Shown here piece after piece: positions 7,947 to 17,517 of a stretch of 64,000 nucleotides of DNA. The position numbers were made by a program, and so were the translations under genes. Below the pieces are notes generated by a model. It saw nothing but the letters and a program-made list of their open reading frames with translations. It did no database searches and was not told the origin of the DNA. Source of the DNA: CBDFHF01 sp965247565 (GTDB lineage: Bacteria > Pseudomonadota > Gammaproteobacteria > Methylococcales > Methylomonadaceae); NCBI GenBank assembly GCA_965247565.1, contig CBDFHF010000003.1, positions 2,607,565 through 2,671,564 of the forward strand, read 5' to 3'. The stretch's first letter is position 1. Every line of letters starts with the position of its first letter.

Positions 7947-9731
7947 ATGACCGTGGATTATAAAATTATTGAACATAGTTACGATGTGGTCGTGGTTGGC
8001 GCCGGTGGCGCCGGGCTGCGCGCCACCTTCGGCATGGCCGAAAAAGGTTTAAAAACCGCGTGTCTGACTAAAGTCTTTCCTACCCGCAGTCATACCGTAG
8101 CGGCCCAAGGTGGCATCAGCGCTGCGTTGGGTAATATGGGCGAAGACGACTGGCGCTTTCATATGTACGATACCGTGAAAGGCTCGGATTGGCTGGGCGA
8201 TCAAGACGCCATCGAATATATGTGCCGGGAAGCCATTCCGGCGGTGATCGAATTGGAGCATTACGGGGTGCCGTTTTCCAGAACCCCGGAAGGCAAAATT
8301 TATCAACGTGCGTTCGGCGGCATGACCACGCATTTCGGCAAAGGCCAGGCGCAACGCACTTGTGCCGCAGCGGACGTAACCGGTCATGCCATCTTGCACA
8401 CTTTGTATCAACAAGCCTTAAAACACAAAGCCGAATTTTTTGTCGAATACATTGCCCTTGATTTAATCATGCAAGACGGCGAGTGCCGCGGCGTGTTGGC
8501 CTGGTGTCTAGACGATGGTTCCTTGCATTTGTTTAAAGCCCATGAAACCGTGCTAGGCACCGGCGGTTACGGACGCAGTTATTTTTCCTGTACTTCCGCA
8601 CATACTGTAACCGGCGACGGCAATGCCATGGTGTTGCGCGCAGGTTTGCCGCTGCAGGATATGGAGTTTGTACAATTCCATCCCACCGGTATTTACGGGG
8701 CAGGCTGTTTGATTACAGAAGGCGTTAGGGGCGAGGGCGGGTATTTAACCAATTCGGAAGGCGAACGTTTTATGGAACGTTATGCGCCGTCCGCGAAAGA
8801 TTTGGCTTCCCGCGACGTGGTCAGCCGGGCCATGACTATTGAAATCAACGAAGGCCGCGGTGTCGGTAAGCTGAAAGATCATATTTACCTGCATATCGAA
8901 CACCTGGATCCGGCCATTATCCATGAACGCCTGCCGGGTATCGCCGAAACCTCGCGTATTTTTGCCGGCGTCGATGTCACTAAAGACCCGATTCCGGTAT
9001 TGCCGACCGTGCATTACAACATGGGCGGCATTCCCACCAATTACAAAGCCGAAGTGGTGACGTTGGAAGGCGACAACCCCGACAAAGTGGTGCCGGGCTT
9101 GATGGCTATTGGTGAAGCGGCGTGTGTATCCGTGCATGGAGCCAACCGCCTGGGTTCCAATTCGTTGTTGGATTTGGTGGTATTCGGTCGTTCTGCAGCG
9201 ATTCGTTGTGCTGAACTGATCAAACCGGGTACGCCGCATAAGCCCTTGCCTAAAGAGGCTTGTGATAAAGCCATGGCGCGGTTTGACCGCATTCGTAACT
9301 CAAATGGTTCGCGCAGCAGTTCCGATATCCGCCTGGACATGCAGCGCGCCATGCAAACCAAAGCCGCGGTATTTAGAACGCAATCGACCTTGGATGAGGG
9401 TATTAAAGCCATGGCTGAGATCAGCCAATCTTTTGTCGATGTGAAGGTAAACGACAAATCCCTGGTGTGGAATACCGATTTGGTGGAAACCCTGGAGTTA
9501 GATAACTTACTTTGCCAAGCCATGGTCACCATCAATGCGGCCGGTAATCGTAAAGAAAGCCGCGGTGGTCATGCTAGAGAAGATTTTCCCAATCGCGATG
9601 ACGCCAACTGGATGAAGCACACTTTAACTTGGTTAAACGACGGACAGGTGAAAATCGATTACCGTCCCGTGCACATGTATACCTTAACCGATGAAGTTGA
9701 GGTTATCCCACCCAAAGAGAGAGTCTACTAA
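7947..9731 (+). CDS. sdhA: Succinate dehydrogenase flavoprotein subunit
   Basis: A 594-residue flavoprotein of normal length. An N-terminal dinucleotide fold (VVVVGAGGAGLRA) leads to RSHTVAAQGG, where His49 is the covalent FAD attachment site. FHPTGIYGAGCL and the HNMGGIPT-type segment (VHYNMGGIPTNY) form the succinate site, and the C-terminal RESRGGHAREDFPNRDD-type motif (KESRGGHAREDFP) is present. It oxidises succinate to fumarate on the cytoplasmic face. The stop codon overlaps the sdhB start (TAATG). The DNA of sdhA and sdhB is visibly richer in G+C than sdhC, sdhD and sdhE around it. Confidence 0.97.
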   Translation: MTVDYKIIEHSYDVVVVGAGGAGLRATFGMAEKGLKTACLTKVFPTRSHTVAAQGGISAALGNMGEDDWRFHMYDTVKGSDWLGDQDAIEYMCREAIPAVIELEHYGVPFSRTPEGKIYQRAFGGMTTHFGKGQAQRTCAAADVTGHAILHTLYQQALKHKAEFFVEYIALDLIMQDGECRGVLAWCLDDGSLHLFKAHETVLGTGGYGRSYFSCTSAHTVTGDGNAMVLRAGLPLQDMEFVQFHPTGIYGAGCLITEGVRGEGGYLTNSEGERFMERYAPSAKDLASRDVVSRAMTIEINEGRGVGKLKDHIYLHIEHLDPAIIHERLPGIAETSRIFAGVDVTKDPIPVLPTVHYNMGGIPTNYKAEVVTLEGDNPDKVVPGLMAIGEAACVSVHGANRLGSNSLLDLVVFGRSAAIRCAELIKPGTPHKPLPKEACDKAMARFDRIRNSNGSRSSSDIRLDMQRAMQTKAAVFRTQSTLDEGIKAMAEISQSFVDVKVNDKSLVWNTDLVETLELDNLLCQAMVTINAAGNRKESRGGHAREDFPNRDDANWMKHTLTWLNDGQVKIDYRPVHMYTLTDEVEVIPPKERVY

Positions 9732-10516
9732 TGGCTGAGTTTACTTTGCCCAAAAATTCTGTGTTGACCAAAGGCAAATCCTTTGCCGCTCCGTCCGGTG
9801 CAACCCATATTCGGCGCTTTGAAATTTACCGCTGGGATCCAGACTCCGGCGAGAATCCGCGTATCGACAGTTATGAGTTGGATATGGATAGCTGCGGACC
9901 TATGGTGTTGGATGCGATTTTAAAAATCAAAAATGAAATCGACAGCAGCTTGGCCTTCCGCCGCTCCTGCCGGGAGGGTGTGTGCGGCTCTTGCGCGATG
10001 AACGTTAACGGTAAAAATACCTTGGTGTGTACTAAAGCCATTGACGCTTATGAAGGTACCATCAGAATCTTCCCATTGCCGCATATGTCGGTAGTGAAAG
10101 ATTTAGTACCGGACATGACCCATTTTTTCGCCCAATACGCTTCCATCCAGCCCTGGATAGAAACCCAGACCCCGGCCCCAGCCGACAGCGAACGACTGCA
10201 AAGCCGGGACGACCGCGCCAAGCTCGATGGTTTGTATGAGTGTGTGCTGTGCGCCTGTTGCTCGACCAGTTGCCCCAGCTATTGGTGGAACAGCGAACGT
10301 TATCTGGGTCCGGCTATACTATTACAAGCCTACCGCTGGTTGGTGGACAGCCGCGACGAAAACACCGGCGCGCGTTTGGATGAGCTGGAAGATCCGTTCA
10401 AAGTCTACCGCTGCCACACCATCATGAATTGCACCGATACTTGCCCTAAAAACCTCAACCCCGCCAAAGCTATCGCCGAAACTAAAAAACTGCTGGTGCA
10501 AAGAAAGTTCGGTTAA
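9731..10516 (+). CDS. sdhB: Succinate dehydrogenase iron-sulfur subunit
   Basis: A 261-residue protein with three FeS clusters. The [2Fe-2S] ligands are Cys80, Cys85, Cys88 and Cys100 (SCREGVCGSCAM and LVC). The two cubane clusters are carried by CVLCACCSTSCPSYWWN and by CHTIMNCTDTCPKNLNP. It passes electrons from the FAD of SdhA to quinone. Start and stop codons overlap those of sdhA and sdhE, which implies translational coupling. Confidence 0.97.
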   Translation: MAEFTLPKNSVLTKGKSFAAPSGATHIRRFEIYRWDPDSGENPRIDSYELDMDSCGPMVLDAILKIKNEIDSSLAFRRSCREGVCGSCAMNVNGKNTLVCTKAIDAYEGTIRIFPLPHMSVVKDLVPDMTHFFAQYASIQPWIETQTPAPADSERLQSRDDRAKLDGLYECVLCACCSTSCPSYWWNSERYLGPAILLQAYRWLVDSRDENTGARLDELEDPFKVYRCHTIMNCTDTCPKNLNPAKAIAETKKLLVQRKFG

Positions 10517-10740
10517 TGGACAGCTTAAACAAACTACGCTGGCAATGTCGACGAGGCACCAAAGAGTTGGACTTTTTGCTGATGGGCTATTTAGATAGGC
10601 ACTATTTTCAGGCTGACAAGCATTTGCAAATGCAGTTTATGGAGTTATTACAGATGGAGGATGATTTCTTGATTACCGTATTACTCGGAGATACTGATGC
10701 AGGATCAATGAATTGTCTGATTGAAAAGATTAGGCTATAG
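10516..10740 (+). CDS. sdhE: FAD assembly factor SdhE
   Basis: A 74-residue protein of the SdhE/YgfY/Sdh5 family with the defining RGxxE motif (RGTKE, residues 13-17) followed by LDFLLMGYLD. The family promotes covalent attachment of FAD to SdhA. The start overlaps the sdhB stop by one base (TAATG), so it is the last gene of the operon. Its DNA is AT-rich, in contrast with sdhAB. Confidence 0.92.
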   Translation: MDSLNKLRWQCRRGTKELDFLLMGYLDRHYFQADKHLQMQFMELLQMEDDFLITVLLGDTDAGSMNCLIEKIRL

Positions 10741-10855
10741 CCCTATGAAGTGTTCGCCCACAACTAGAATATCATCCTCATAAACACGCGTGAGACACAA
10801 AGAGCGAGCAATCTTAAATCCTTTGTAAAAAATCACCCCCTAGATTTTCTTCAGC

Positions 10856-11413
10856 CTAAACTTTGCAGTTGTTTAACCACTGTTCAAAGCAGGTTTTTAT
10901 TTTTTCAGCAATAACCTCGGGTAAGTTTTCAGAGGTATCAATGACTAGGTCGTAATTTGCATGGTCTCTAAAGTTAACTTGATATAACGATTTAAAACGC
11001 TGGTCTTCAAATGTCTGCCGCTTTAAGTTATTTGCCAAGGTTTCTAAAATAGAAGGATTGTTTTCGTCAGCACGAGATGCATTAAATACTCGTTCTGCAC
11101 CCACCAAAGGATCTACAGTCAAAAACACCTTAAAGGCCTCGGGGATAAAGTGCCAAGCCAGCCTGGAGTCAATGATAAGATTATTTCTGGTCTTGCCGGT
11201 TTCAATAACATAAGAGTCAATTTCGTCATCGATACTACGATCTGTCTGCGATATTTGGTTGAGTTCTAGCGTGGTAACGCCGCGTCTTTTAGCGATAGCG
11301 CGTTGTATGGCTCCTGTGCCGATGACTTCATAACCGGTCATTTGTTTGAGCGCACTAGCTACAGATGACTTACCGCTGCCAATATCACCAGACATTACAA
11401 TCATGTTTTTCAT
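10856..11413 (-). CDS. Cytidylate-kinase-like P-loop kinase
   Basis: A 185-residue protein that starts with a Walker A loop (GDIGSGKSS, residues 9-17) and the NMP-kinase-like pattern YEVIGTGAIQRAIA, followed by a DSRLAWHFIP segment where CMP-kinase-like proteins bind base and phosphate. It resembles the (d)CMP kinase / AAA_33 families, often annotated as cytidylate kinase-like. The true substrate is not known. It converges with sdhE and diverges from the HerA-like gene. Confidence 0.7.
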   Translation of the reverse strand: MKNMIVMSGDIGSGKSSVASALKQMTGYEVIGTGAIQRAIAKRRGVTTLELNQISQTDRSIDDEIDSYVIETGKTRNNLIIDSRLAWHFIPEAFKVFLTVDPLVGAERVFNASRADENNPSILETLANNLKRQTFEDQRFKSLYQVNFRDHANYDLVIDTSENLPEVIAEKIKTCFEQWLNNCKV

Positions 11414-11575
11414 ATCACCTTGGACCTACCGTAAACCGGTTATTTTACACACAACAAATAACGCCAATAGTAGCATTATTGGCCGCTTGTCTAGAAATCG
11501 ATTTTTCGGGTTAATCCGGTCATTTTTACAAAACTCAACTAAACTTGGCTGATAACTATATACATAGGTTAAGTA

Positions 11576-13237
11576 ATGATCGAGCAAGCAACCGATATTT
11601 TGATTGGTTATTTATCTGAAGTTCGTGGCAATGGTATGGACGCTAGAATTGCCGAACAACATGCGAATGAAGCCCCCATCATAATCATGGGTAGTGAAGC
11701 TGTTTTGGCAGGGCAAATAGGCTCTTATGTTGTCATTCGGCAGATCAACATTAAAATTTTGGCGCTAGTCTTTAAGGTATGGGAAAAAGACCGCTTTAAT
11801 ACGGGTGGTGATCGCCGATCAGAGCGGTTTATTTCATTAATTCCTGTTGGCGAATTAAAACATAGCGGGCAATTTGCCCGCGGTGTGCGCCACTATCCTA
11901 CGCCTGGTGCAGCGGTTTATGCGGTGGGTCTAAATGAGCTGAATGCCATTTTTTCCAGATATCAAGATTACCAATTTTTTATTGGCCAACTCGCATCCCA
12001 CAAAAAATATCACATCAGTCTTGATCCAAGAGCTTTTTTCGGCCGACATTTCGCTATTGTCGGACAATCCGGGTCGGGAAAATCATGGACTGTCACCAGC
12101 TTGATTCAAAATACTATTAAAGCTATGCCGCAATGCCACATCATTATGCTGGATTTACATGGTGAATATTGCTGGAAAGATGAAAACGGCAGGCTGTATT
12201 CAGCATTTTCTGAGGATTTGGTTAATTACATTGATGCTATGCAAATGGAGATGCCGTATTGGTTATTAACTTATTCTGAACTGGTGGATTTGTTTATTGA
12301 CCGTAGCGATAGCGGTGCCACCATGCAAATGTCTTTTATGCGCGAAGTTTTACACCAACTCAAGCGTAAGGAAGCTAAGGCAATTGGTTTGGAGACGGTA
12401 TCCATAGACACCCCGATTTATTTTTCACTCGCAGAGTTGTATCGACAATTTAAAGTGGCTAATGAGGAAAGAAAGGACTTCGGTAAAGTACAAGGCGCTT
12501 TATTTGGACAGTTTGATGAATTCTTAATCAGAATGCAAAGCAGGCTTAACGATGTTCGTTATGACTTTCTGCTAAAGCCGAAAATTCGCAACAATTCTGC
12601 AAGTATGGCGGATTTATTAAGGCAATTTGTAGGTTTGGGCGACAGAAAAACCAATATTACCGTGTTTGATCTCAGTTCGGTGCCTACCGATGTGAGACCG
12701 GCGATTTCTGCACAAGTGGGCCGTTTAGTCTACGAATTTAACTATTGGAACCCGCAGCGGCGAGAATTTCCGATTACCCTGATTTGTGAAGAAGCTCATG
12801 CCTACATCCCAAGAGAGAAAGGTGGACAATTTGAAGGAGCTAAAAAAATGATGGAACGAATCGCTAAAGAAGGCCGAAAATATGGAGTATCCATTGGTGT
12901 TGTCAGCCAGCGACCGACGGAGTTATCAGATACTATGCTAGCGCAGTGCAGTTCGTTTATTTGCTTGCGCACATCCAACCCTGATGATCAGGCTTATATT
13001 AAAGGCTTAGTACCTGAGGCGGAAGGAGATTTAACCGACATCTTAAGCTCGTTAGGACGAGGTGAAGCACTGATTTTGGGGGAGGCGGCACCTTTACCAA
13101 CGCGGGTGCAAATCTACAAACCTAACCCTGAGCCGAAAAGTAATGATGTAGACTATTTTACCGGTTGGCGCGAAGGACCTGAGAACCTTGATGTTGAAAA
13201 TATCGTTAATTTATGGCGAACTCAAACTAGACAATAA
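11576..13237 (+). CDS. HerA-like ATPase (DUF87)
   Basis: A 553-residue HerA/FtsK-superfamily ATPase. The N-terminal 150 residues look like a HAS-barrel (EAVLAGQIGSYVVIRQ). The Walker A loop is GQSGSGKS (163-170), with MLDLHGEY following. The Walker B region is LICEEAHAYIP, and a sensor/arginine segment (ERIAKEGRKYGVSIGVVSQRP) completes the fold. HerA hexamers pump DNA, normally with the nuclease NurA in archaea. In bacteria they also occur alone or in defence systems (for example with SIR2 or DUF4297), but no such partner is adjacent here: the neighbours are a small kinase and a secreted protein. A lone housekeeping copy is most likely. Confidence 0.82.
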   Translation: MIEQATDILIGYLSEVRGNGMDARIAEQHANEAPIIIMGSEAVLAGQIGSYVVIRQINIKILALVFKVWEKDRFNTGGDRRSERFISLIPVGELKHSGQFARGVRHYPTPGAAVYAVGLNELNAIFSRYQDYQFFIGQLASHKKYHISLDPRAFFGRHFAIVGQSGSGKSWTVTSLIQNTIKAMPQCHIIMLDLHGEYCWKDENGRLYSAFSEDLVNYIDAMQMEMPYWLLTYSELVDLFIDRSDSGATMQMSFMREVLHQLKRKEAKAIGLETVSIDTPIYFSLAELYRQFKVANEERKDFGKVQGALFGQFDEFLIRMQSRLNDVRYDFLLKPKIRNNSASMADLLRQFVGLGDRKTNITVFDLSSVPTDVRPAISAQVGRLVYEFNYWNPQRREFPITLICEEAHAYIPREKGGQFEGAKKMMERIAKEGRKYGVSIGVVSQRPTELSDTMLAQCSSFICLRTSNPDDQAYIKGLVPEAEGDLTDILSSLGRGEALILGEAAPLPTRVQIYKPNPEPKSNDVDYFTGWREGPENLDVENIVNLWRTQTRQ

Positions 13238-13351
13238 TTTTCATTTGGGCAAGGCCCGTAATGCTAGTGTTGAGCTTGCCAAAAAATATTATTTTTCCGA
13301 CAAGCTCATTTCCAATTGGTTAAGTACTAAAGATAACTGAGTAATATGAGC

Positions 13352-15742
13352 TTAGTTAACGGTAAAGCTAACTGAGTTACCGCTTTCCCCCGCGCTATTT
13401 TTAATTATGACTCCATAATTATCGGGTTGTAATTTAGGAATTTTAATTTTTATAGCTGTGTCTGAACTACCTTTTAAAACTTTTACAGCAGTGCGCTTAT
13501 TATCACTGGATAGCAAATACGCTTTAGGCTTAATACCTGTACCAAAATACTTCCCGTTAACAATAACTGTCGCTCCTTTGGAGCCAATGCCAGGGTTTAA
13601 AACGCTGACTTCCGGTACATGCACTGTCAACTTCCCGGCGTCGAAACGGGTTTTGTCTTTATTAATTACCGTAACCTGATGAGGTCCAGCTTTAACAGCG
13701 GGTAGTTTGATAACGATGCTGCTGCTCGTCCATTTTATGATACGGGCACTTTTATTATCTATTTTTACTTTACCCTTTTTGTTACTAAAGTTTCCGTTAA
13801 TAGTTACTCTGCTGCCAGCACCAATGTCGGTACTTGATAAAGCAGAATTGGAGGGATCTGGTTGAGAGCCTATACTGCTAGCTCCCGTGCCTTGCAATGT
13901 AAGTAAAATCGAACTATTTGCAGGATCGTTTGAACTGATTGCCAATGGTATTGAGAAGTTGCCGGCGACCGTCGGTGCAAATTGATAACTTATTTTACAG
14001 CTGCCACCAGCATCTAGCGTTTTGCCCGTACAACCATCGTCATTTACGCTAAAGGGTTTGGGAGGCGTGGTAATACTGGTTATTTTTAACGTACCGGTAC
14101 CGCTGTTATTGACAACAACTTCTTGGCTGGCAGTTTGTGCCAACGCCACGCTACCGAAATCAACCACGGATGTGGATAAACCGACTTTACCCACAGTCTC
14201 GATATCTGCCGCTGAACATATTTCAGTCGTAGTAATGGCATAATCGACTGGATTCAAATCTAGCGAATATTCTTGCTGTTCAGCCTTGACAGTAAACGGA
14301 CCCTTATCGATAGGATCGGCTGCCTGGCTTAAGGGCGATGGAATGTCCTCTACAGTAATATTATCTGCTTCAACGATATTTGCAGTAGCTGACTGAATCG
14401 CTGAACAGTTTGCGATCGTACCATTGGTATCGAGCTTACCTAGTAGGGCATCTTTGTTACCCGCCCCCCATGAGGCTGTTTCACCACTAAGTAAATAATT
14501 AACGCCCTCTGAAGTGTTGTTGACAGAATATATGTTATCAAAGGCAGAACCGGTAATCGTTTTTACCCATTCAGGCTGAAGTGAATTATTAAACTGAGCG
14601 AATAAGCCATCACTATCTTCAGCTTGCAAAGCGGTATTGGAAATAAAACCTGTTAACGAGTAACTGCCCTCTGCATTTCTTAAAAGCGCAGGCGGATCGA
14701 ATTGACTAATTCTAGTTTCTTTTTTACTTAACACCTCGCCAGTGCTGGCGTTTATCCTGATTAGCAATGGATGGGCTTCAGTCAACGCATTTTTTTCATC
14801 CAGATGATGGCTATAACTTAAAACTTCTAACTCATTGTTGCCGATTTCTTTGATAGTGCGATTTAAAAACTGGTAAGTACCATCAGCACTGTAAAACCGC
14901 TTACCCCAGACATAATTTAGGTTGTTGTCCAGCTTAATTAGGGAAATGTCTTTGCTATCAGGTGAGTATGAGACCAGCACTATGCTGCCGTCTTCTAATG
15001 CATTAGGTGAAATGAAGCTAAATTGTCTGGCACTATCAATTTTTTGAGTGCTTCCGGGGATTACGGCCCCATCTTTATCTAATTTGGTAACCAGATAGAC
15101 AGGAATAAAGGTTCCGTCTTCTTCATTGCGGGTAGCGTTCTTTAGAGTAAGTAAGTATTCGGTTTTCCAGGGGTAAATCGATCCATAATTACTTCCACCC
15201 TTTACAGTATAGAGATGGCTCCAACGTAACTCAGTATCGAATTTGGCAAAAGCGACATCATAGTTAACATCCGCATTCCAGCTGCCTTGAAAAGTGCTTT
15301 CTGTGTTGGCGATAGCTGTAAGTTCCCCTCCATCGCTGCTGATTTTATTATTTTTTTTAACAACAATTTCGTTAATTGAGCCAGTGCTAATATCCAGTTT
15401 ACCGGTCGCTTCAATTGTCACCGAATCTGACGGTGATGCTATGAATTTAGTCTGGCTGATTTTTACAGTACCATCTTTTATTACCGAGACATGGGCTGTT
15501 CCAGATGATTTATTCCAAACAATCTTACCTTGTTCATCTAGTAGACCGTACCAGTTGGTCGTGCCTGAAGTGCCTGAGATAGCATATCCGCCAGCATCAA
15601 GCTTAGTTATATTAGTAGCAGATTCCTGCTCTGCAGTGCCATAAGCATTCAACCAAGCGGCATTAGCAGTTTGAAAAGTCAGCAAGAAAGAGATGCAAGC
15701 GGTTAAATATTGCCGCTTGTGTTGTGAATGTTGATTTAACAT
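13352..15742 (-). CDS. Secreted choice-of-anchor D / IPT-TIG domain protein
   Basis: A 796-residue exported protein. Residues 1-28 form a signal peptide ending in the ANA-type site (TANAAW). The central 450 residues look like a beta-propeller-type region of repeated strands. Around 520-620 is an ASH/choice-of-anchor-D domain (VGLSTSVVDFGSVALAQ, then GGSCKISYQFAPTVAG). The last 160 residues hold two IPT/TIG-like Ig folds (ADIGAGSRVTINGNF-like and NPGIGSKGATVIVNGKYFG). The organisation suggests an extracellular or surface protein that binds carbohydrate or protein, but no function is known. A weak hairpin (13272-13307) follows it. Confidence 0.78.
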   Translation of the reverse strand: MLNQHSQHKRQYLTACISFLLTFQTANAAWLNAYGTAEQESATNITKLDAGGYAISGTSGTTNWYGLLDEQGKIVWNKSSGTAHVSVIKDGTVKISQTKFIASPSDSVTIEATGKLDISTGSINEIVVKKNNKISSDGGELTAIANTESTFQGSWNADVNYDVAFAKFDTELRWSHLYTVKGGSNYGSIYPWKTEYLLTLKNATRNEEDGTFIPVYLVTKLDKDGAVIPGSTQKIDSARQFSFISPNALEDGSIVLVSYSPDSKDISLIKLDNNLNYVWGKRFYSADGTYQFLNRTIKEIGNNELEVLSYSHHLDEKNALTEAHPLLIRINASTGEVLSKKETRISQFDPPALLRNAEGSYSLTGFISNTALQAEDSDGLFAQFNNSLQPEWVKTITGSAFDNIYSVNNTSEGVNYLLSGETASWGAGNKDALLGKLDTNGTIANCSAIQSATANIVEADNITVEDIPSPLSQAADPIDKGPFTVKAEQQEYSLDLNPVDYAITTTEICSAADIETVGKVGLSTSVVDFGSVALAQTASQEVVVNNSGTGTLKITSITTPPKPFSVNDDGCTGKTLDAGGSCKISYQFAPTVAGNFSIPLAISSNDPANSSILLTLQGTGASSIGSQPDPSNSALSSTDIGAGSRVTINGNFSNKKGKVKIDNKSARIIKWTSSSIVIKLPAVKAGPHQVTVINKDKTRFDAGKLTVHVPEVSVLNPGIGSKGATVIVNGKYFGTGIKPKAYLLSSDNKRTAVKVLKGSSDTAIKIKIPKLQPDNYGVIIKNSAGESGNSVSFTVN

Positions 15743-15970
15743 AGATTTTTCCTGATTAGGTAGTTAATTATTTTTTAAGAATCGACTAACTTTACTATTT
15801 GATATTGTCAACAGCAAGATAATTTTATAGGCTTTAGGATAACATGATCGCTCATGTTAGAAGCTTATTTAGCAATACTTCAGCTTTCCTTATCCTTCTA
15901 AGCTGGCAGATTTTTTTGAAATAAAATACACTGGCAACATCGACAAAATAAAAGTAGGGGCCTTCACATA

Positions 15971-17497
15971 GTGGGTACAATTCACCAGGATGATTTCATA
16001 CAAAGCATTGCCGATTCTCTGCAATTTATTTCTTATTACCATCCACTCGATTTCATCCGTGCCTTGCACGTAGCCTATTTAAGGGAAGAAAGCCAAGCCG
16101 CCAAAGATGCTATGGCGCAGATTTTGATTAATTCACGGATGTGCGCTGAAGGTCATCGCCCTATTTGTCAAGACACCGGCATCGTCACGGTATTTTTAAA
16201 AATCGGTATGGATGTGTGCTGGCAAGCTGCTTCAATGAGCGTTGCTGATATGGTCAATGAAGGCGTCAGGCGAGCTTATCTGCATCCAGATAATGTTTTA
16301 CGGGCATCTATATTGGCGGATCCTGCCGGCAAACGCACTAATACCAAAGACAATACCCCCGCAGTAATTCACATGGAAGTAGTGCCGGGTAACACCATTG
16401 ATGTCGATATTGCCGCAAAAGGTGGGGGCTCAGAAGCAAAAGCCAAGTTTGTGATGCTGAATCCTTCTGACAGCATTACCGATTGGGTTCTAAAAACCGT
16501 GCCAACAATGGGAGCGGGCTGGTGTCCGCCAGGTATTTTAGGTATTGGTATAGGCGGAACCGCAGAAAAAGCCATGATATTGGCTAAGCAAGCGTGCATG
16601 GGTACAATCGATATTCAGGACTTGGTTGCCCGTGGCGCAAGCAATGCGCTGGAGGAATTGCGCTTGGAGCTGTACGAAAAAGTCAATGCATTAGGCGTAG
16701 GGGCGCAGGGTTTGGGCGGTTTAACTACAGTATTGGATGTAAAAATTTACGATTATCCAACCCACGCCGCTAATAAACCGGTTGCTATGATTCCCAATTG
16801 CGCAGCAACCCGGCATGTACATTTTGTTTTAGACGGCAGCGGTGTCGCAGAATTTACACCACCTCGACTCGAAGACTGGCCGCAGATCAGTTGGAACCCT
16901 GGTTTAACTGCTCGTCGCGTTAATCTCGACACAGTCACTCAAAACGATATTGAAACCTGGCAACCGGGAGAAACCTTATTGCTGACTGGAACATTACTAA
17001 CCGGCAGAGACGCAGCCCATAAACGCATGGTTGAGTTCTTTGAGCGTGGTGAGCCTCTGCCCGTCGATTTCACAAATAAGTTTATCTACTATGTCGGCCC
17101 GGTTGATGCTGTTAGAGATGAAGTGGTTGGACCGGCGGGGCCAACGACAGCTACCCGAATGGATAAATTTACCGAAGCCATGCTTGCCAATACTGGTCTA
17201 TTGGGCATGATAGGAAAAGCCGAACGCGGTGTCACCGGCCTAGCCGCTATAAAAAAACACAAGGCTGTTTCTTTAATCGCCATAGGTGGCGCGGCGTATT
17301 TGGTGTCCAAAGCGATACGCAATGCCCGCATGGTGGCTTTTGCTGATTTAGGCATGGAAGCGATTCATGAATTTGTTGTTGAAGACATGCCTGTGACTGT
17401 GGCTGTTGATGCCACGGGGGCGTCTATTCATGAAAGCGCACCTAAAATCTGGCAGTCGAAAATCGGTAAAATTCCGGTTTCTGTGCAATTCAAATAG
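15971..17497 (+). CDS. Class I fumarate hydratase
   Basis: A 508-residue [4Fe-4S] fumarase of the single-chain FumA/FumB type. The N-terminal alpha domain has CQDTG with Cys66. Cys185 (GAGWCPPG) and Cys277 (PNCAATRH) have the spacing of the three cluster ligands in class I fumarases. GGGSEAKAKF is the substrate loop, and the C-terminal beta domain begins near 320 (GETLLLTGTLLTGRDAAHKRM). It hydrates fumarate to malate, the step after succinate dehydrogenase encoded 6 kb away. Translation begins at a GTG; an AGGGGC sequence about 12 bases upstream may serve as the ribosome site. Confidence 0.94.
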   Translation: MGTIHQDDFIQSIADSLQFISYYHPLDFIRALHVAYLREESQAAKDAMAQILINSRMCAEGHRPICQDTGIVTVFLKIGMDVCWQAASMSVADMVNEGVRRAYLHPDNVLRASILADPAGKRTNTKDNTPAVIHMEVVPGNTIDVDIAAKGGGSEAKAKFVMLNPSDSITDWVLKTVPTMGAGWCPPGILGIGIGGTAEKAMILAKQACMGTIDIQDLVARGASNALEELRLELYEKVNALGVGAQGLGGLTTVLDVKIYDYPTHAANKPVAMIPNCAATRHVHFVLDGSGVAEFTPPRLEDWPQISWNPGLTARRVNLDTVTQNDIETWQPGETLLLTGTLLTGRDAAHKRMVEFFERGEPLPVDFTNKFIYYVGPVDAVRDEVVGPAGPTTATRMDKFTEAMLANTGLLGMIGKAERGVTGLAAIKKHKAVSLIAIGGAAYLVSKAIRNARMVAFADLGMEAIHEFVVEDMPVTVAVDATGASIHESAPKIWQSKIGKIPVSVQFK

Positions 17498-17517
17498 TTT
17501 GTATCGCTTCAAATAAA

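Noticed and set aside
8049..9535. Long minus-strand open frames within sdhA
   Set aside because: Shadows caused by the biased, G+C-rich codon use of sdhA; proteins show no recognisable features.
11576..13237. HerA-type anti-phage defence system
   Set aside because: No SIR2, DUF4297 or NurA partner lies next to it; the neighbours are a kinase and a secreted protein.
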